Of a stretch of DNA of 64,000 nt, positions 48,601 through 60,885 are shown one piece after another. This stretch comes from Euglena gracilis (Eukaryota > Euglenida > Euglenophyceae > Euglenales), in assembly GCA_039621445.1 (NCBI GenBank), contig CP154956.1, positions 22,300,001 through 22,364,000 of the forward strand. Reading direction: 5' to 3'. Under the pieces are notes generated by a model, which was given only the letters and a program-made list of their open reading frames with translations, ran no database searches and had not been told where the DNA came from. The translations under genes and the position numbers were made by a program. The stretch's first letter is position 1. Each line of letters starts with the position of its first letter.

Positions 48601-51600
48601 AAATCTGCTCATTTCTTGCAACCAACATTCCGGCTGCATGTTTTTCTTACCATTAAACCACGACAATCATGAAACCAACGGGTCCCCTGACTTTGGAGGC
48701 CTCCTGGAACACCCATTCGGTTACTCGGAGTAAGGCCCAATTTGGTCCATTTTTACATGGTAACCTGGGCTGACCTGGTAAATGTCCCCCGGAATGGTCG
48801 AATGCACCCATCTAAATGTGCTCATTTCTTGCAACCAACATTCCGGCTGCATGTTTTTCTTACCATTAAACCACGACAATCATGAAACCAACGGGTCCCC
48901 TGACTTTGGAGGCCTCCTGGAACACCCATTCGGTTACTCGGAGTAAGGCCCAATTTGGTCCATTTTTACATGGTAACCTGGGCTGACCTGGTAAATGTCC
49001 CCCGGAATGGTCGAATGCACCCATCTAAATCTGCTCATTTCTTGCAACCAACATTCCGGCTGCATGTTTTTCTTACCATTAAACCACGACAATCATGAAA
49101 CCAACGGGTCCCCTGACTTTGGAGGCCTCCTGGAACACCCATTCGGTTACTCGGAGTAAGGCCCAATTTGGTCCATTTTTACATGGTAACCTGGGCTGAC
49201 CTGGTAAATGTCCCCCGGAATGGTCGAATGCACCCATCTAAGTTTCTTGCAACCAACATTCCGGCTGCATGTTTTTCTTACCATTAAACCACGACAATCA
49301 TGAAACCAACGGGTCCCCTGACTTTGGAGGCCTCCTGGAACACCCATTCGGTTACTCGGAGTAAGGCCCAATTTGGTCCATTTTTACATGGTAACCTGGG
49401 CTGACCTGGTAAATGTCCCCCGGAATGGTCGAATGCACCCATCTAAATCTGCTCATTTCTTGCAACCAACGTTCCCGGTGCATGATTTTCTTACCATTAA
49501 ACCACGACAATCATGAAACCAACGGGTCCCCTGACTTTGGAGGCCTCCTGGAACACCCATTCGGTTACTCGGAGTAAGGCCCAATTTGGTCCATTTTTAC
49601 ATGGTAACCTGGGCTGACCTGGTAAATGTCCCCCGGAATGGTCGAATGCACCCATCTAAATCTGCTCATTTCTTGCAACCAACGTTCCCGGTGCATGTTT
49701 TTCTTACCATTAAACCACGACAATCATGAAACCAACGGGTCCCCTGACTTTGGAGGCCTCCTGGAACACCCATTCGGTTACTCGGAGTAAGGCCCAATTT
49801 GGTCCATTTTTACATGGTAACCTGGGCTGACCTGGTAAATGTCCCCCGGAATGGTCGAATGCACCCATCTAAATCTGCTCATTTCTTGCAACCAACATTC
49901 CGGCTGCATGTTTTTCTTACCATTAAACCACGACAATCATGAAACCAACGGGTCCCCTGACTTTGGAGGCCTCCTGGAACACCCATTCGGTTACTCGGAG
50001 TAAGGCCCAATTTGGTCCATTTTTACATGGTAACCTGGGCTGACCTGGTAAATGTCCCCCGGAATGGTCGAATGCACCCATCTAAATGTGCTCATTTCTT
50101 GCAACCAACATTCCGGCTGCATGTTTTTCTTACCATTAAACCACGACAATCATGAAACCAACGGGTCCCCTGACTTTGGAGGCCTCCTGGAACACCCATT
50201 CGGTTACTCGGAGTAAGGCCCAATTTGGTCCATTTTTACATGGTAACCTGGGCTGACCTGGTAAATGTCCCCCGGAATGGTCGAATGCACCCATCTAAAT
50301 CTGCTCATTTCTTGCAACCAACATTCCCGCTGCATGTTTTTCTTACCATTAAACCACGACAATCATGAAACCAACGGGTCCCCTGACTTTGGAGGCCTCC
50401 TGGAACACCCATTCGGTTACTCGGAGTAAGGCCCAATTTGGTCCATTTTTACATGGTAACCTGGGCTGACCTGGTAAATGTCCCCCGGAATGGTCGAATG
50501 CACCCATCTAAATCTGCTCATTTCTTGCAACCAACCTTCCGGCTGCATGTTTTTCTTACCATTAAACCACGACAATCATGAAACCAACGGGTCCCCTGAC
50601 TTTGGAGGCCTCCTGGAACACCCATTCGGTTACTCGGAGTAAGGCCCAATTTGGTCCATTTTTACATGGTAACCTGGGCTGACCTGGTAAATGTCCCCCG
50701 GAATGGTCGAATGCACCCATCTAAATCTGCTCATTTCTTGCAACCAACATTCCCGCTGCATGTTTTTCTTACCATTAAACCACGACAATCATGAAACCAA
50801 CGGGTCCCCTGACTTTGGAGGCCTCCTGGAACACCCATTCGGTTACTCGGAGTAAGGCCCAATTTGGTCCATTTTTACATGGTAACCTGGGCTGACCTGG
50901 TAAATGTCCCCCGGAATGGTCGAATGCACCCATCTAAATCTGCTCATTTCTTGCAACCAACATTCCCGCTGCATGTTTTTCTTACCATTAAACCACGACA
51001 ATCATGAAACCAACGGGTCCCCTGACTTTGGAGGCCTCCTGGAACACCCATTCGGTTACTCGGAGTAAGGCCCAATTTGGTCCATTTTTACATGGTAACC
51101 TGGGCTGACCTGGTAAATGTCCCCCGGAATGGTCGAATGCACCCATCTAAATCTGCTCATTTCTTGCAACCAACATTCCCGCTGCATGTTTTTCTTACCA
51201 TTAAACCACGACAATCATGAAACCAACGGGTCCCCTGACTTTGGAGGCCTCCTGGAACACCCATTCGGTTACTCGGAGTAAGGCCCAATTTGGTCCATTT
51301 TTACATGGTAACCTGGGCTGACCTGGTAAATGTCCCCCGGAATGGTCGAATGCACCCATCTAAATCTGCTCATTTCTTGCAACCAACATTCCGCTGCATG
51401 TTTTTCTTACCATTAAACCACGACAATCATGAAACCAACGGGTCCCCTGACTTTGGAGGCCTCCTGGAACACCCATTCGGTTACTCGGAGTAAGGCCCAA
51501 TTTGGTCCATTTTTTACATGGTAACCTGGGCTGACCTGGTAAATGTCCCCCGGAATGGTCGAATGCACCCATCTAAATCTGCTCATTTCTTGCAACCAAC

Positions 51601-54600
51601 ATTCCGCTGCATGTTTTTCTTACCATTAAACCACGACAATCATGAAACCAACGGGTCCCCTGACTTTGGAGGCCTCCTGGAACACCCATTCGGTTACTCG
51701 GAGTAAGGCCCAATTTGGTCCATTTTTACATGGTAACCTGGGCTGACCTGGTAAATGTCCCCCGGAATGGTCGAATGCACCCATCTAAATCTGCTCATTT
51801 CTTGCAACCAACATTCCCGCTGCATGTTTTTTCTTACCATTAAACCACGACAATCATGAAACCAACGGGTCCCCTGACTTTGGAGGCCTCCTGGAACACC
51901 CATTCGGTTACTCGGAGTAAGGCCCAATTTGGTCCATTTTTACATGGTAACCTGGGCTGACCTGGTAAATGTCCCCCGGAATGGTCGAATGCACCCATCT
52001 AAATCTGCTCATTTCTTGCAACCAACCTTCCGGCTGCATGTTTTTCTTACCATTAAACCACGACAATCATGAAACCAACGGGTCCCCTGACTTTGGAGGC
52101 CTCCTGGAACACCCATTCGGTTACTCGGAGTAAGGCCCAATTTGGTCCATTTTTACATGGTAACCTGGGCTGACCTGGTAAATGTCCCCCGGAATGGTCG
52201 AATGCACCCATCTAAATCTGCTCATTTCTTGCAACCAACATTCCCCCTGCATGTTTTTCTTACCATTAAACCACGACAATCATGAAACCAACGGGTCCCC
52301 TGACTTTGGAGGCCTCCTGGAACACCCATTCGGTTACTCGGAGTAAGGCCCAATTTGGTCCATTTTTACATGGTAACCTGGGCTGACCTGGTAAATGTCC
52401 CCCGGAATGGTCGAATGCACCCATCTAAATCTGCTCATTTCTTGCAACCAACCTTCCGGCTGCATGTTTTTCTTACCATTAAACCACGACAATCATGAAA
52501 CCAACGGGTCCCCTGACTTTGGAGGCCTCCTGGAACACCCATTCGGTTACTCGGAGTAAGGCCCAATTTGGTCCATTTTTACATGGTAACCTGGGCTGAC
52601 CTGGTAAATGTCCCCCGGAATGGTCGAATGCACCCATCTAAATCTGCTCATTTCTTGCAACCAACCTTCCGGCTGCATGTTTTTCTTACCATTAAACCAC
52701 GACAATCATGAAACCAACGGGTCCCCTGACTTTGGAGGCCTCCTGGAACACCCATTCGGTTACTCGGAGTAAGGCCCAATTTGGTCCATTTTTACATGGT
52801 AACCTGGGCTGACCTGGTAAATGTCCCCCGGAATGGTCGAATGCACCCATCTAAATCTGCTCATTTCTTGCAACCAACCTTCCGGCTGCATGTTTTTCTT
52901 ACCATTAAACCACGACAATCATGAAACCAACGGGTCCCCTGACTTTGGAGGCCTCCTGGAACACCCATTCGGTTACTCGGAGTAAGGCCCAATTTGGGTC
53001 CATTTTTACATGGTAACCTGGGCTGACCTGGTAAATGTCCCCCGGAATTGTCGAATGCACCCATCTAAATCTGCTCATTTCTTGCAACCAACCTTCCGGC
53101 TGCATGTTTTTCTTACCATTAAACCACGACAATCATGAAACCAACGGGTCCCCTGACTTTGGAGGCCTCCTGGAACACCCATTCGGTTACTCGGAGTAAG
53201 GCCCAATTTGGTCCATTTTTACATGGTAACCTGGGCTGACCTGGTAAATGTCCCCCGGAATGGTCGAATGCACCCATCTAAATCTGCTCATTTCTTGCAA
53301 CCAACCTTCCGGCTGCATGTTTTTCTTACCATTAAACCACGACAATCATGAAACCAACGGGTCCCCTGACTTTGGAGGCCTCCTGGAACACCCATTCGGT
53401 TACTCGGAGTAAGGCCCAATTTGGTCCATTTTTACATGGTAACCTGGGCTGACCTGGTAAATGTCCCCCGGAATGGTCGAATGCACCCATCTAAATCTGC
53501 TCATTTCTTGCAACCAACCTTCCGGCTGCATGTTTTTCTTACCATTAAACCACGACAATCATGAAACCAACGGGTCCCCTGACTTTGGAGGCCTCCTGGA
53601 ACACCCATTCGGTTACTCGGAGTAAGGCCCAATTTGGTCCATTTTTACATGGTAACCTGGGCTGACCTGGTAAATGTCCCCCGGAATGGTCGAATGCACC
53701 CATCTAAATCTGCTCATTTCTTGCAACCAACCTTCCGGCTGCATGTTTTTCTTACCATTAAACCACGACAATCATGAAACCAACGGGTCCCCTGACTTTG
53801 GAGGCCTCCTGGAACACCCATTCGGTTACTCGGAGTAAGGCCCAATTTGGTCCATTTTTACATGGTAACCTGGGCTGACCTGGTAAATGTCCCCCGGCAT
53901 GGTCGAATGCACCCATCTAAATCTGCTCATTTCTTGCAACCAACATTCCGCTGCATGTTTTTCTTACCATTAAACCACGACAATCATGAAACCAACGGGT
54001 CCCCTGACTTTGGAGGCCTCCTGGAACACCCATTCGGTTACTCGGAGTAAGGCCCAATTTGGTCCATTTTTACATGGTAACCTGGGCTGACCTGGTAAAT
54101 GTCCCCCGGAATGGTCGAATGCACCCATCTAAATCTGCTCATTTCTTGCAACCAACATTCCCGCTGCATGTTTTTCTTACCATTAAACCACGACAATCAT
54201 GAAACCAACGGGTCCCCTGACTTTGGAGGCCTCCTGGAACACCCATTCGGTTACTCGGAGTAAGGCCCAATTTGGTCCATTTTTACATGGTAACCTGGGC
54301 TGACCTGGTAAATGTCCCCGGAATGGTCGAATGCACCCATCTAAATCTGCTCATTTCTTGCAACCAACCTTCCCGCTGCATGTTTTTCTTACCATTAAAC
54401 CACGACAATCATGAAACCAACGGGTCCCCTGACTTTGGAGGCCTCCTGGAACACCCATTCGGTTACTCGGAGTAAGGCCCAATTTGGTCCATTTTTACAT
54501 GGTAACCTGGGCTGACCTGGTAAATGTCCCCCGGAATGGTCGAATGCACCCATCTAAATGTGCTCATTTCTTGCAACCAACCTTCCCGCTGCATGTTTTT

Positions 54601-57600
54601 CTTACCATTAAACCACGACAATCATGAAACCAACGGGTCCCCTGACTTTGGAGGCCTCCTGGAACACCCATTCGGTTACTCGGAGTAAGGCCCAATTTGG
54701 TCCATTTTTACATGGTAACCTGGGCTGACCTGGTAAATGTCCCCCGGAATGGTCGAATGCACCCATCTAAATGTGCTCATTTCTTGCAACCAACATTCCC
54801 GCTGCATGTTTTTCTTACCATTAAACCACGACAATCATGAAACCAACGGGTCCCCTGACTTTGGAGGCCTCCTGGAACACCCATTCGGTAGGTTCGGAGT
54901 AAGGCCGAATTTGGTCCATTTTTACATGGTAACCTGGGCTGACCTGGTAAATGTCCCCCGGAATGGTCGAATGCACCCATCTAAATGTGCTCATTTCTTG
55001 CAACCAACCCTTCCGCTGCATGTTTTTCTTACCATTAAACCACGACAATCATGAAACCAACGGGTCCCCTGACTTTGGAGGCCTCCTGGAACACCCATTC
55101 GGTTACTCGGAGTAAGGCCCAATTTGGTCCATTTTTACATGGTAACCTGGGCTGACCTGGTAAATGTCCCCCGGAATGGTCGAATGCACCCATCTAAATG
55201 TGCTCATTTCTTGCAACCAACACTACCGCTGCATGTTTTTCTTACCATTGAACCACGACAATCATGAAACCAACGGGTCCCCTGACTTTGGAGGCCTCCT
55301 GGAACACCCATTCGGTTACTCGGAGTAAGGCCCAATTTGGTCCATTTTTACATGGTAACCTGGGCTGACCTGGTAAATGTCCCCCGGAATGGTCGAATGC
55401 ACCCATCTAAATGTGCTCATTTATTGCACTCAACATTCCCGCTGCATGTTTTTCTTACCATTAAACCACGACAATCATGAAACCAACGGGTCCCCTGACT
55501 TTGGAGGCCTCCTGGAACACCCATTCGGTTACTCGGAGTAAGGCCCAATTTGGTCCATTTTTACATGGTAACCTGGGCTGACCTGGTAAATGTCCCCCGG
55601 AATGGTCGAATGCACCCATCTAAATGTGCTCATTTCTTGCAACCAACATTCCCGCTGCATGTTTTTCTTACCATTAAACCACGACAATCATGAAACCAAC
55701 GGGTCCCCTGACTTTGGAGGCCTCCTGGAACACCCATTCGGTTACTCGGAGTAAGGCCCAATTTGGTCCATTTTTACATGGTAACCTGGGCTGACCTGGT
55801 AAATGTCCCCCGGAATGGTCGAATGCACCCATCTAAATGTGCTCATTTCTTGCAACCAACATCCCGCTGCATGTTTTTTTTACCATTAAACCACGACAAT
55901 CATGAAACCAACGGGTCCCCTGACTTTGGAGGCCTCCTGGAACACCCATTCGGTTACTCGGAGTAAGGCCCAATTTGGTCCATTTTTACATGGTAACCTG
56001 GGCTGACCTGGTAAATGTCCCCCGGAATGGTCGAATGCACCCATCTAAATGTGCTCATTTATTGCACTCAACATTCCCGCTGCATGTTTTTCTTACCATT
56101 AAACCACGACAATCATGAAACCAACGGGTCCCCTGACTTTGGAGGCCTCCTGGAACACCCATTCGGTTACTCGGTAAGGCCTAATTTGGTCCATTTTTAC
56201 ATGGTAACCTGGGCTGACCTGGTAAATGTCCCCCGGAATGGTCGAATGCACCCATCTAAATGTGCTCATTTCTAGCACCCAACATTCCCGCCGCATGTTT
56301 TTACTACCACTAAACCACGACAATCATGAAACCAACGGGTCCCCTGACTTTGGAGGCCTCCTGGAACACCCATTCGGTTACTCGGAGTAAGGCCCAATTT
56401 GGTCCATTTTTACATGGTAACCTGGGCTGACCTGGTAAATGTCCCCCGGAATGGTCGAATGCACCCATCTAAATGTGCTCATTTCTTGCAACCAACATTC
56501 CCGCTGCATGTTTTTCTTACCATTAAACCACGACAATCATGAAACCAACGGGTCCCCTGACTTTGGAGGCCTCCTGGAACACCCATTCGGTTACTCGGAG
56601 TAAGGCCCAATTTGGTCCATTTTTACACGGTAACCTGGGCTGACCTGGTAAATGTCCCCCGGAATGGTCGAATGCACCCATCTAAATCTTCTCATTATTC
56701 GCAACCAACATTGCTGTTGCATGTTTTTCTTACCATTAAACCACGACAATCATGAAAACAACGGTACCCCTGACTTTGAAGGCCTCCTGGAACACCCATT
56801 CGGTTACTCGGAGTAAGGCCCAATTTGGTCCATTTTTACATGGTAACCTGGGCTGACCTGGTAAATGTCCCCCGGAATGGTCGAATGCACCCCATCTAAA
56901 TGTGCTCATTTCTTGCAACCAACCTTCCCGCTACATGTGTTTTTTACCATTAAACCACGACAATCATGAAACCAACGGGTCCCCGAACTTTGGAGGCCTC
57001 CTGGAACACCCATTCGGTTAATCGGAGTAAGGCCCATTTTGGTCCATTTTTACATGGTAACCTGGGCTGACCTGGTAAATGTCCCCCGGAATGGTCGAAT
57101 GCACCCATCTAAATGTGCTCATTTCTTGCAACCAACATTCCCGCTGCATGTTTTTCTTACCGTTAAACCACGACAATCATGAAACCAACGGGTCCCCTGA
57201 CTTTGGAGGCCTCCTGGAACACCCATTCGGTTACTCGGAGTAAGGCCCATTTTGGTCCATTTTAACATGGTTACCTGGGCTGACCTGGTAAATGTCCCCC
57301 GGAATGGTCGAATGCACCCATCTAAATGTGCTCATTTCTTGCAACCAACATTCCCGCTGCATATGTTTCTTACCATTAAACCACGACAATCATGAAACCA
57401 ACGGGTCCCCTGACTTTGGAGGCCTCCTGGAACACCCATTCGGTTACTCGGAGTAAGGCCCAATTTGGTCCATTTTTACATGGTAACCTGGGCTGACCTG
57501 GTAAATGTCCCCCGGAATGGTCGAATGCACCCATCTAAATGGGCTCATATATTGCAACCAACATTTCCGCTGCATGTTCTTCTTACCATTAAACCACGAC

Positions 57601-59215
57601 AATCATGAAACCAACGGGTCCCCTGACTTTGGAGGCCTCCTGGAACACCCATTCGGTTACTCGGAGTAAGGCCCAATTTGGTCCATTTTTACATGGTAAC
57701 CTGGGCTGACCTGGTAAATGTCCCCCGGAATGGTCGAATGCACCCATCTAAATGTGCTCATTTCTTGCAACCAACATTCCCGCTGCATGTTTTGCTTTCC
57801 ATTAAACCACGACAATCATGAAACCAACGGGTCCCCTGACTTTGGAGGCCTCCTGGAACACCCATTCGGTTACTCGGAGTAAGGCCCAATTTTGGTCCAT
57901 TTTTACATGGTAACCTGGGCTGACCTGGTAAATGTCCCCCGGAATGGTCGAATGCACCCATCTAAATGTGCTCATTTCTTGCAACCAACATTCCCGCTGC
58001 ATGTTTTTCCTACCATTAAACCACGACAATCATGAAACCAACGGGTCCCCTGACTTTGGAGGCCTCCTGGAACACCCATTCGGTTACTCGGAGTAAGGCC
58101 CATTTTGGTCCATTTTTACATGGTAACCTGGGCTGACCTGGTAAATGTCCCCCCGGAATGGTCGAATGCACCCATCTAAATGTGCTCATTTCTTGCAACC
58201 AACATTCCCGCTGCATGTTTTTCTTACCATTAAACCACGACAATCATGAAACCAACGGGTCCCCTGACTTTGGAGGCCTCCTGGAACACCCATTCGGTTA
58301 CTCGGAGTAAGGCCCATTTTGGTCCATTTTTACATGGTAACCTGGGCTGACCTGGTAAATGTCCCCCGGAATGGTCGAATGCACCCATCTAAATGTGCTC
58401 ATTTCTTGCAACCAACATTACCGCTGCATGTGTTTCTTACCATTAAACCACGACAATCATGAAACCAACGGGTCCCCTGACTTTGGAGGCCTCCTGGAAC
58501 ACCCATTCGGTTACTCGAAGTAAGGCCGATTTTTTGTTCCACTTTTACATGGTAACCTGGGCTGACCTGGTAAATGTCCCCCGGAATGGTCGAATGCACC
58601 CATCTAAATGTGCTCATTTCTTGCAACCAACATTCCCGCTGCATGTTCTTCTTACCATTAAACCACGACAATCATGAAACCAACGGGTCCCCTGACTTTG
58701 GAGGCCTCCTGGAACACCCATTCGGTTACTCGGAGTAAGGCCCAATTTTGGTCCATTTTTACATGGTAACCTGGGCTGACCTGGTAAATGTCCCCCGGAA
58801 TGGTCGAATGCACCCATCTAAATGTGCTCATTTCTTGCAACCAACATTCCCGCTGCATGTTTTTCTTACCATTAAACCACGACAATCATGAAACCAACGG
58901 GTCCCCTGACTTTGGAGGCCTCCTGGAACACCCATTCGGTTACTCGGAGTAAGGCCCAATTTGTCCATTTTTACATGGTAACCTGGGCTGACCTGGTAAA
59001 TGTCCCCCGGAATGGTCGAATGCACCCATCTAAATGTGCTCATTTCTTGCAACCAACATTCCCGCTGCATGTTTTTCCTACCATTAAACCACGACAATCA
59101 TGAAACCAACGGGTCCCCTGACTTTGGAGGCTTCCTGGAACACCCATTCGGTAACTCGGAGTACGGCCCAATTTGGTCCATTTTTACAAGGTAACCTGGG
59201 CTGACCTGGTAAATG
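42656..59215. repeat. Satellite array, ~213 bp monomer, about 78 copies
   Basis: The unit can be set to start at TTTCTTGCAACCAAC. Successive starts are 213 bp apart (for example 42871, 43084, 43297). Most monomers differ at a few sites only: CATTCCCGCTGC, CATTCCGGCTGC, CCTTCCGGCTGC or GTTCCCGGTGC, and CTGCTCA or GTGCTCA. The core is homogeneous, while monomers from about 55200 to 59200 are more variable, as expected of an array edge. Short open frames recur on both strands once per monomer and are by-products of the repeat. No centromeric box or known RNA gene was recognised. The last monomer is cut at CTGGTAAATG by the right LTR. Confidence 0.97.
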
Positions 59216-59217
59216 AG

Positions 59218-59631
59218 TGTACGTCCCCTGACTCTATTCCCACTGCCTGTCGGCCTACTTACACCCTCCCGTGGGAACAAAACCAGGATAGTAACAAAAA
59301 AGAAAGTCTTTCACTTAACTATTAGTTTTTATTGCCTTTGGGCTTATGCAGAGCACAAGGCGAAGAGAGGGATTTGTTTGGAAACTCGTTCCTCCAATGT
59401 TCTCCTATCGGAGTGTTGAACTTGAAATCTTGGTTTGCCCTTTTGGGCTAATGAAATGTGAAACAGAATAGCAATACCACCTGTGAAAAGAGAAGGCAGA
59501 TCCGAGATATGAAGGCTATTCCTAATTCTGCAATTTGTATTGCAGTACAAGGAATAGTACTATCTGGCATGACATTGTACATTCTGCAGTCTGCTGCTAT
59601 GCACAGTGCCATGTTCATGCCGCCTGGTACA
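59218..59631 (-). repeat. LTR right of the satellite array
   Basis: 414 bp with the same terminal sequences as the other LTRs. The R/U5-side ~145 bp nearly match the left LTR, including the AATAAA signal, while the U3 side is different. The polypurine tract at its right edge makes it a 3' LTR of a minus-strand element extending to the right. The two bases before it (AG, 59216-59217) equal those between LTR and primer site elsewhere, but no primer site is present. Confidence 0.78.
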
Positions 59632-59643
59632 CATCCCCCTCCC
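59632..59643 (-). promoter_or_regulatory. Polypurine tract
   Basis: On the minus strand GGGAGGGGGATG lies directly before TGTACC, the start of the LTR. This is the position and composition of the plus-strand primer of LTR elements. Confidence 0.6.
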
Positions 59644-60793
59644 AGGGCTTTGCCCGATTTCCTAACTGGACCAGGCCAGCCAGGATTCAAGCAGAGCTCT
59701 GAGACTAAGGAATGTACACCAGGGAAGCATATCTTGGGTCTGCTTCTCCATCACAAGGTAAAAAACCAGAAAGGGAAGGAAGGAAGAGAGGGGAACCCAA
59801 CAAACCCAAAACGCGCAAAAGAGGTTACCCGCTTATGCGGCTACCTACTTATTGCGGTAAAGGGGTAGAAGTGGAAGAGCCCATTGGAAAATGGGGCTGG
59901 AAGGTTTCCATTCCAGAAAGTCCCATCCACCCGGTTTGGGGTGTGTCTATGACACGCGGGGAGGTCTCATTCCATAATCGGAAAAGATTGAAGGGTAGGG
60001 TGTGGAAGGAGGGGCACCTGGCCAGTCATACCTGACCAGGGAGGCAAGCCTATTTACAAAACCAACTGCCGGCGACAGCGATTTTGCCCGGGGGGGGAAC
60101 GGGAGAGGAGTGGGGGGCTGGTCAAAAGGCCTTAGGCAGAATTTTTGCTGTCTGGCAGTCTTACGGGGCCTTAAGGCCGAAAAGTAACAAGTTGGGAACT
60201 ATTATTACGGTGTGCGCGCTGTGCGCTGTGCGTCTTCTTAATGGCGGCCTTTTCCGCTGGGGAAGACTTCGCAGCGCGGCACGGACACGATGTTGCCGAT
60301 GGGGTATCCCCAGAGGCGTATACCTCAGAATAGCGGGCAGTAGTCCTAAAAACTGTAGATTTGGCATTTGTGCCTTGGGTGTGCAGCCTGTAGGCTGAAT
60401 GGTTGGCCTTAGCCAAAAATAATGGGGGGTAGGCTTTATCGCCCAGAAACCTTGCCTTGCGGAAAATGCATGGCACAAAAATACTACTGGGTGTATACCC
60501 GAATCAAAATAATTCGGCAGATTGCCAAAAAAATCATAGTGAGGTGTACAACCGCAGAAAAAATGCGGAATTGTGGCAGGCTGCTGCCAAATCACAGAAC
60601 AACTGTAATTGGTGTGGCTTATACCACTTTGAAAAACCGCAAATGAACTGTGAATGCACATAAAAGGATGGAACATTGTTCCAGTGTGGTGAAATTCATC
60701 ACAAAAAGCTGGATTTCACCATTTTTGAGCTATGGTTCTTATAAACCTTGCAGAATGACACCATTGGTGTTGCACATGATGACCATTGGGTCC
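59644..60793. other. Non-coding DNA right of the LTR
   Basis: No domain is recognisable. It could be the decayed 3' region of the element whose 3' LTR is at 59218-59631. Short hairpins are frequent (GGGGTATCCCC, CAGCCTGTAGGCTG, TGGCCTTAGCCA, all in 60300-60420). A 68-codon open frame near 60457-60663 ends in a cysteine-containing tail (CNWCGLYHFEKP) but has no further support. Confidence 0.5.
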
Positions 60794-60885
60794 TCCGAAT
60801 TATATCGGTAAGGGGGTCCCACCGAATAAAGTGGGGGGGTCCGAATTATATCGGTAAGGGGGTCCCACTGAATAAAGTGGGGGGG
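60794..60885 (+). repeat. Two tandem 46-bp units
   Basis: The units begin TCCGAATTATATCGGTAAGG at 60794 and 60840 and differ at one base before the final G run. Each contains two small stems, CCGA/TCGG around TTATA and CCCAC/GTGGG around eight bases. Confidence 0.85.

Noticed and set aside
42656-59215. Open frames of 60-105 codons repeated along the satellite on both strands.
   Set aside because: They recur once per monomer with the repeat, change with every indel and match no protein; they follow from the repeat sequence.
42656-59215. CRISPR-like array.
   Set aside because: The whole ~213-bp unit is conserved with no unique spacers, and the window is eukaryotic.
60457-60663. Small zinc-finger gene (CNWCGLYHFEKP…CEC).
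   Set aside because: Only 68 codons, no homologue known to me, located in hairpin-rich non-coding DNA.
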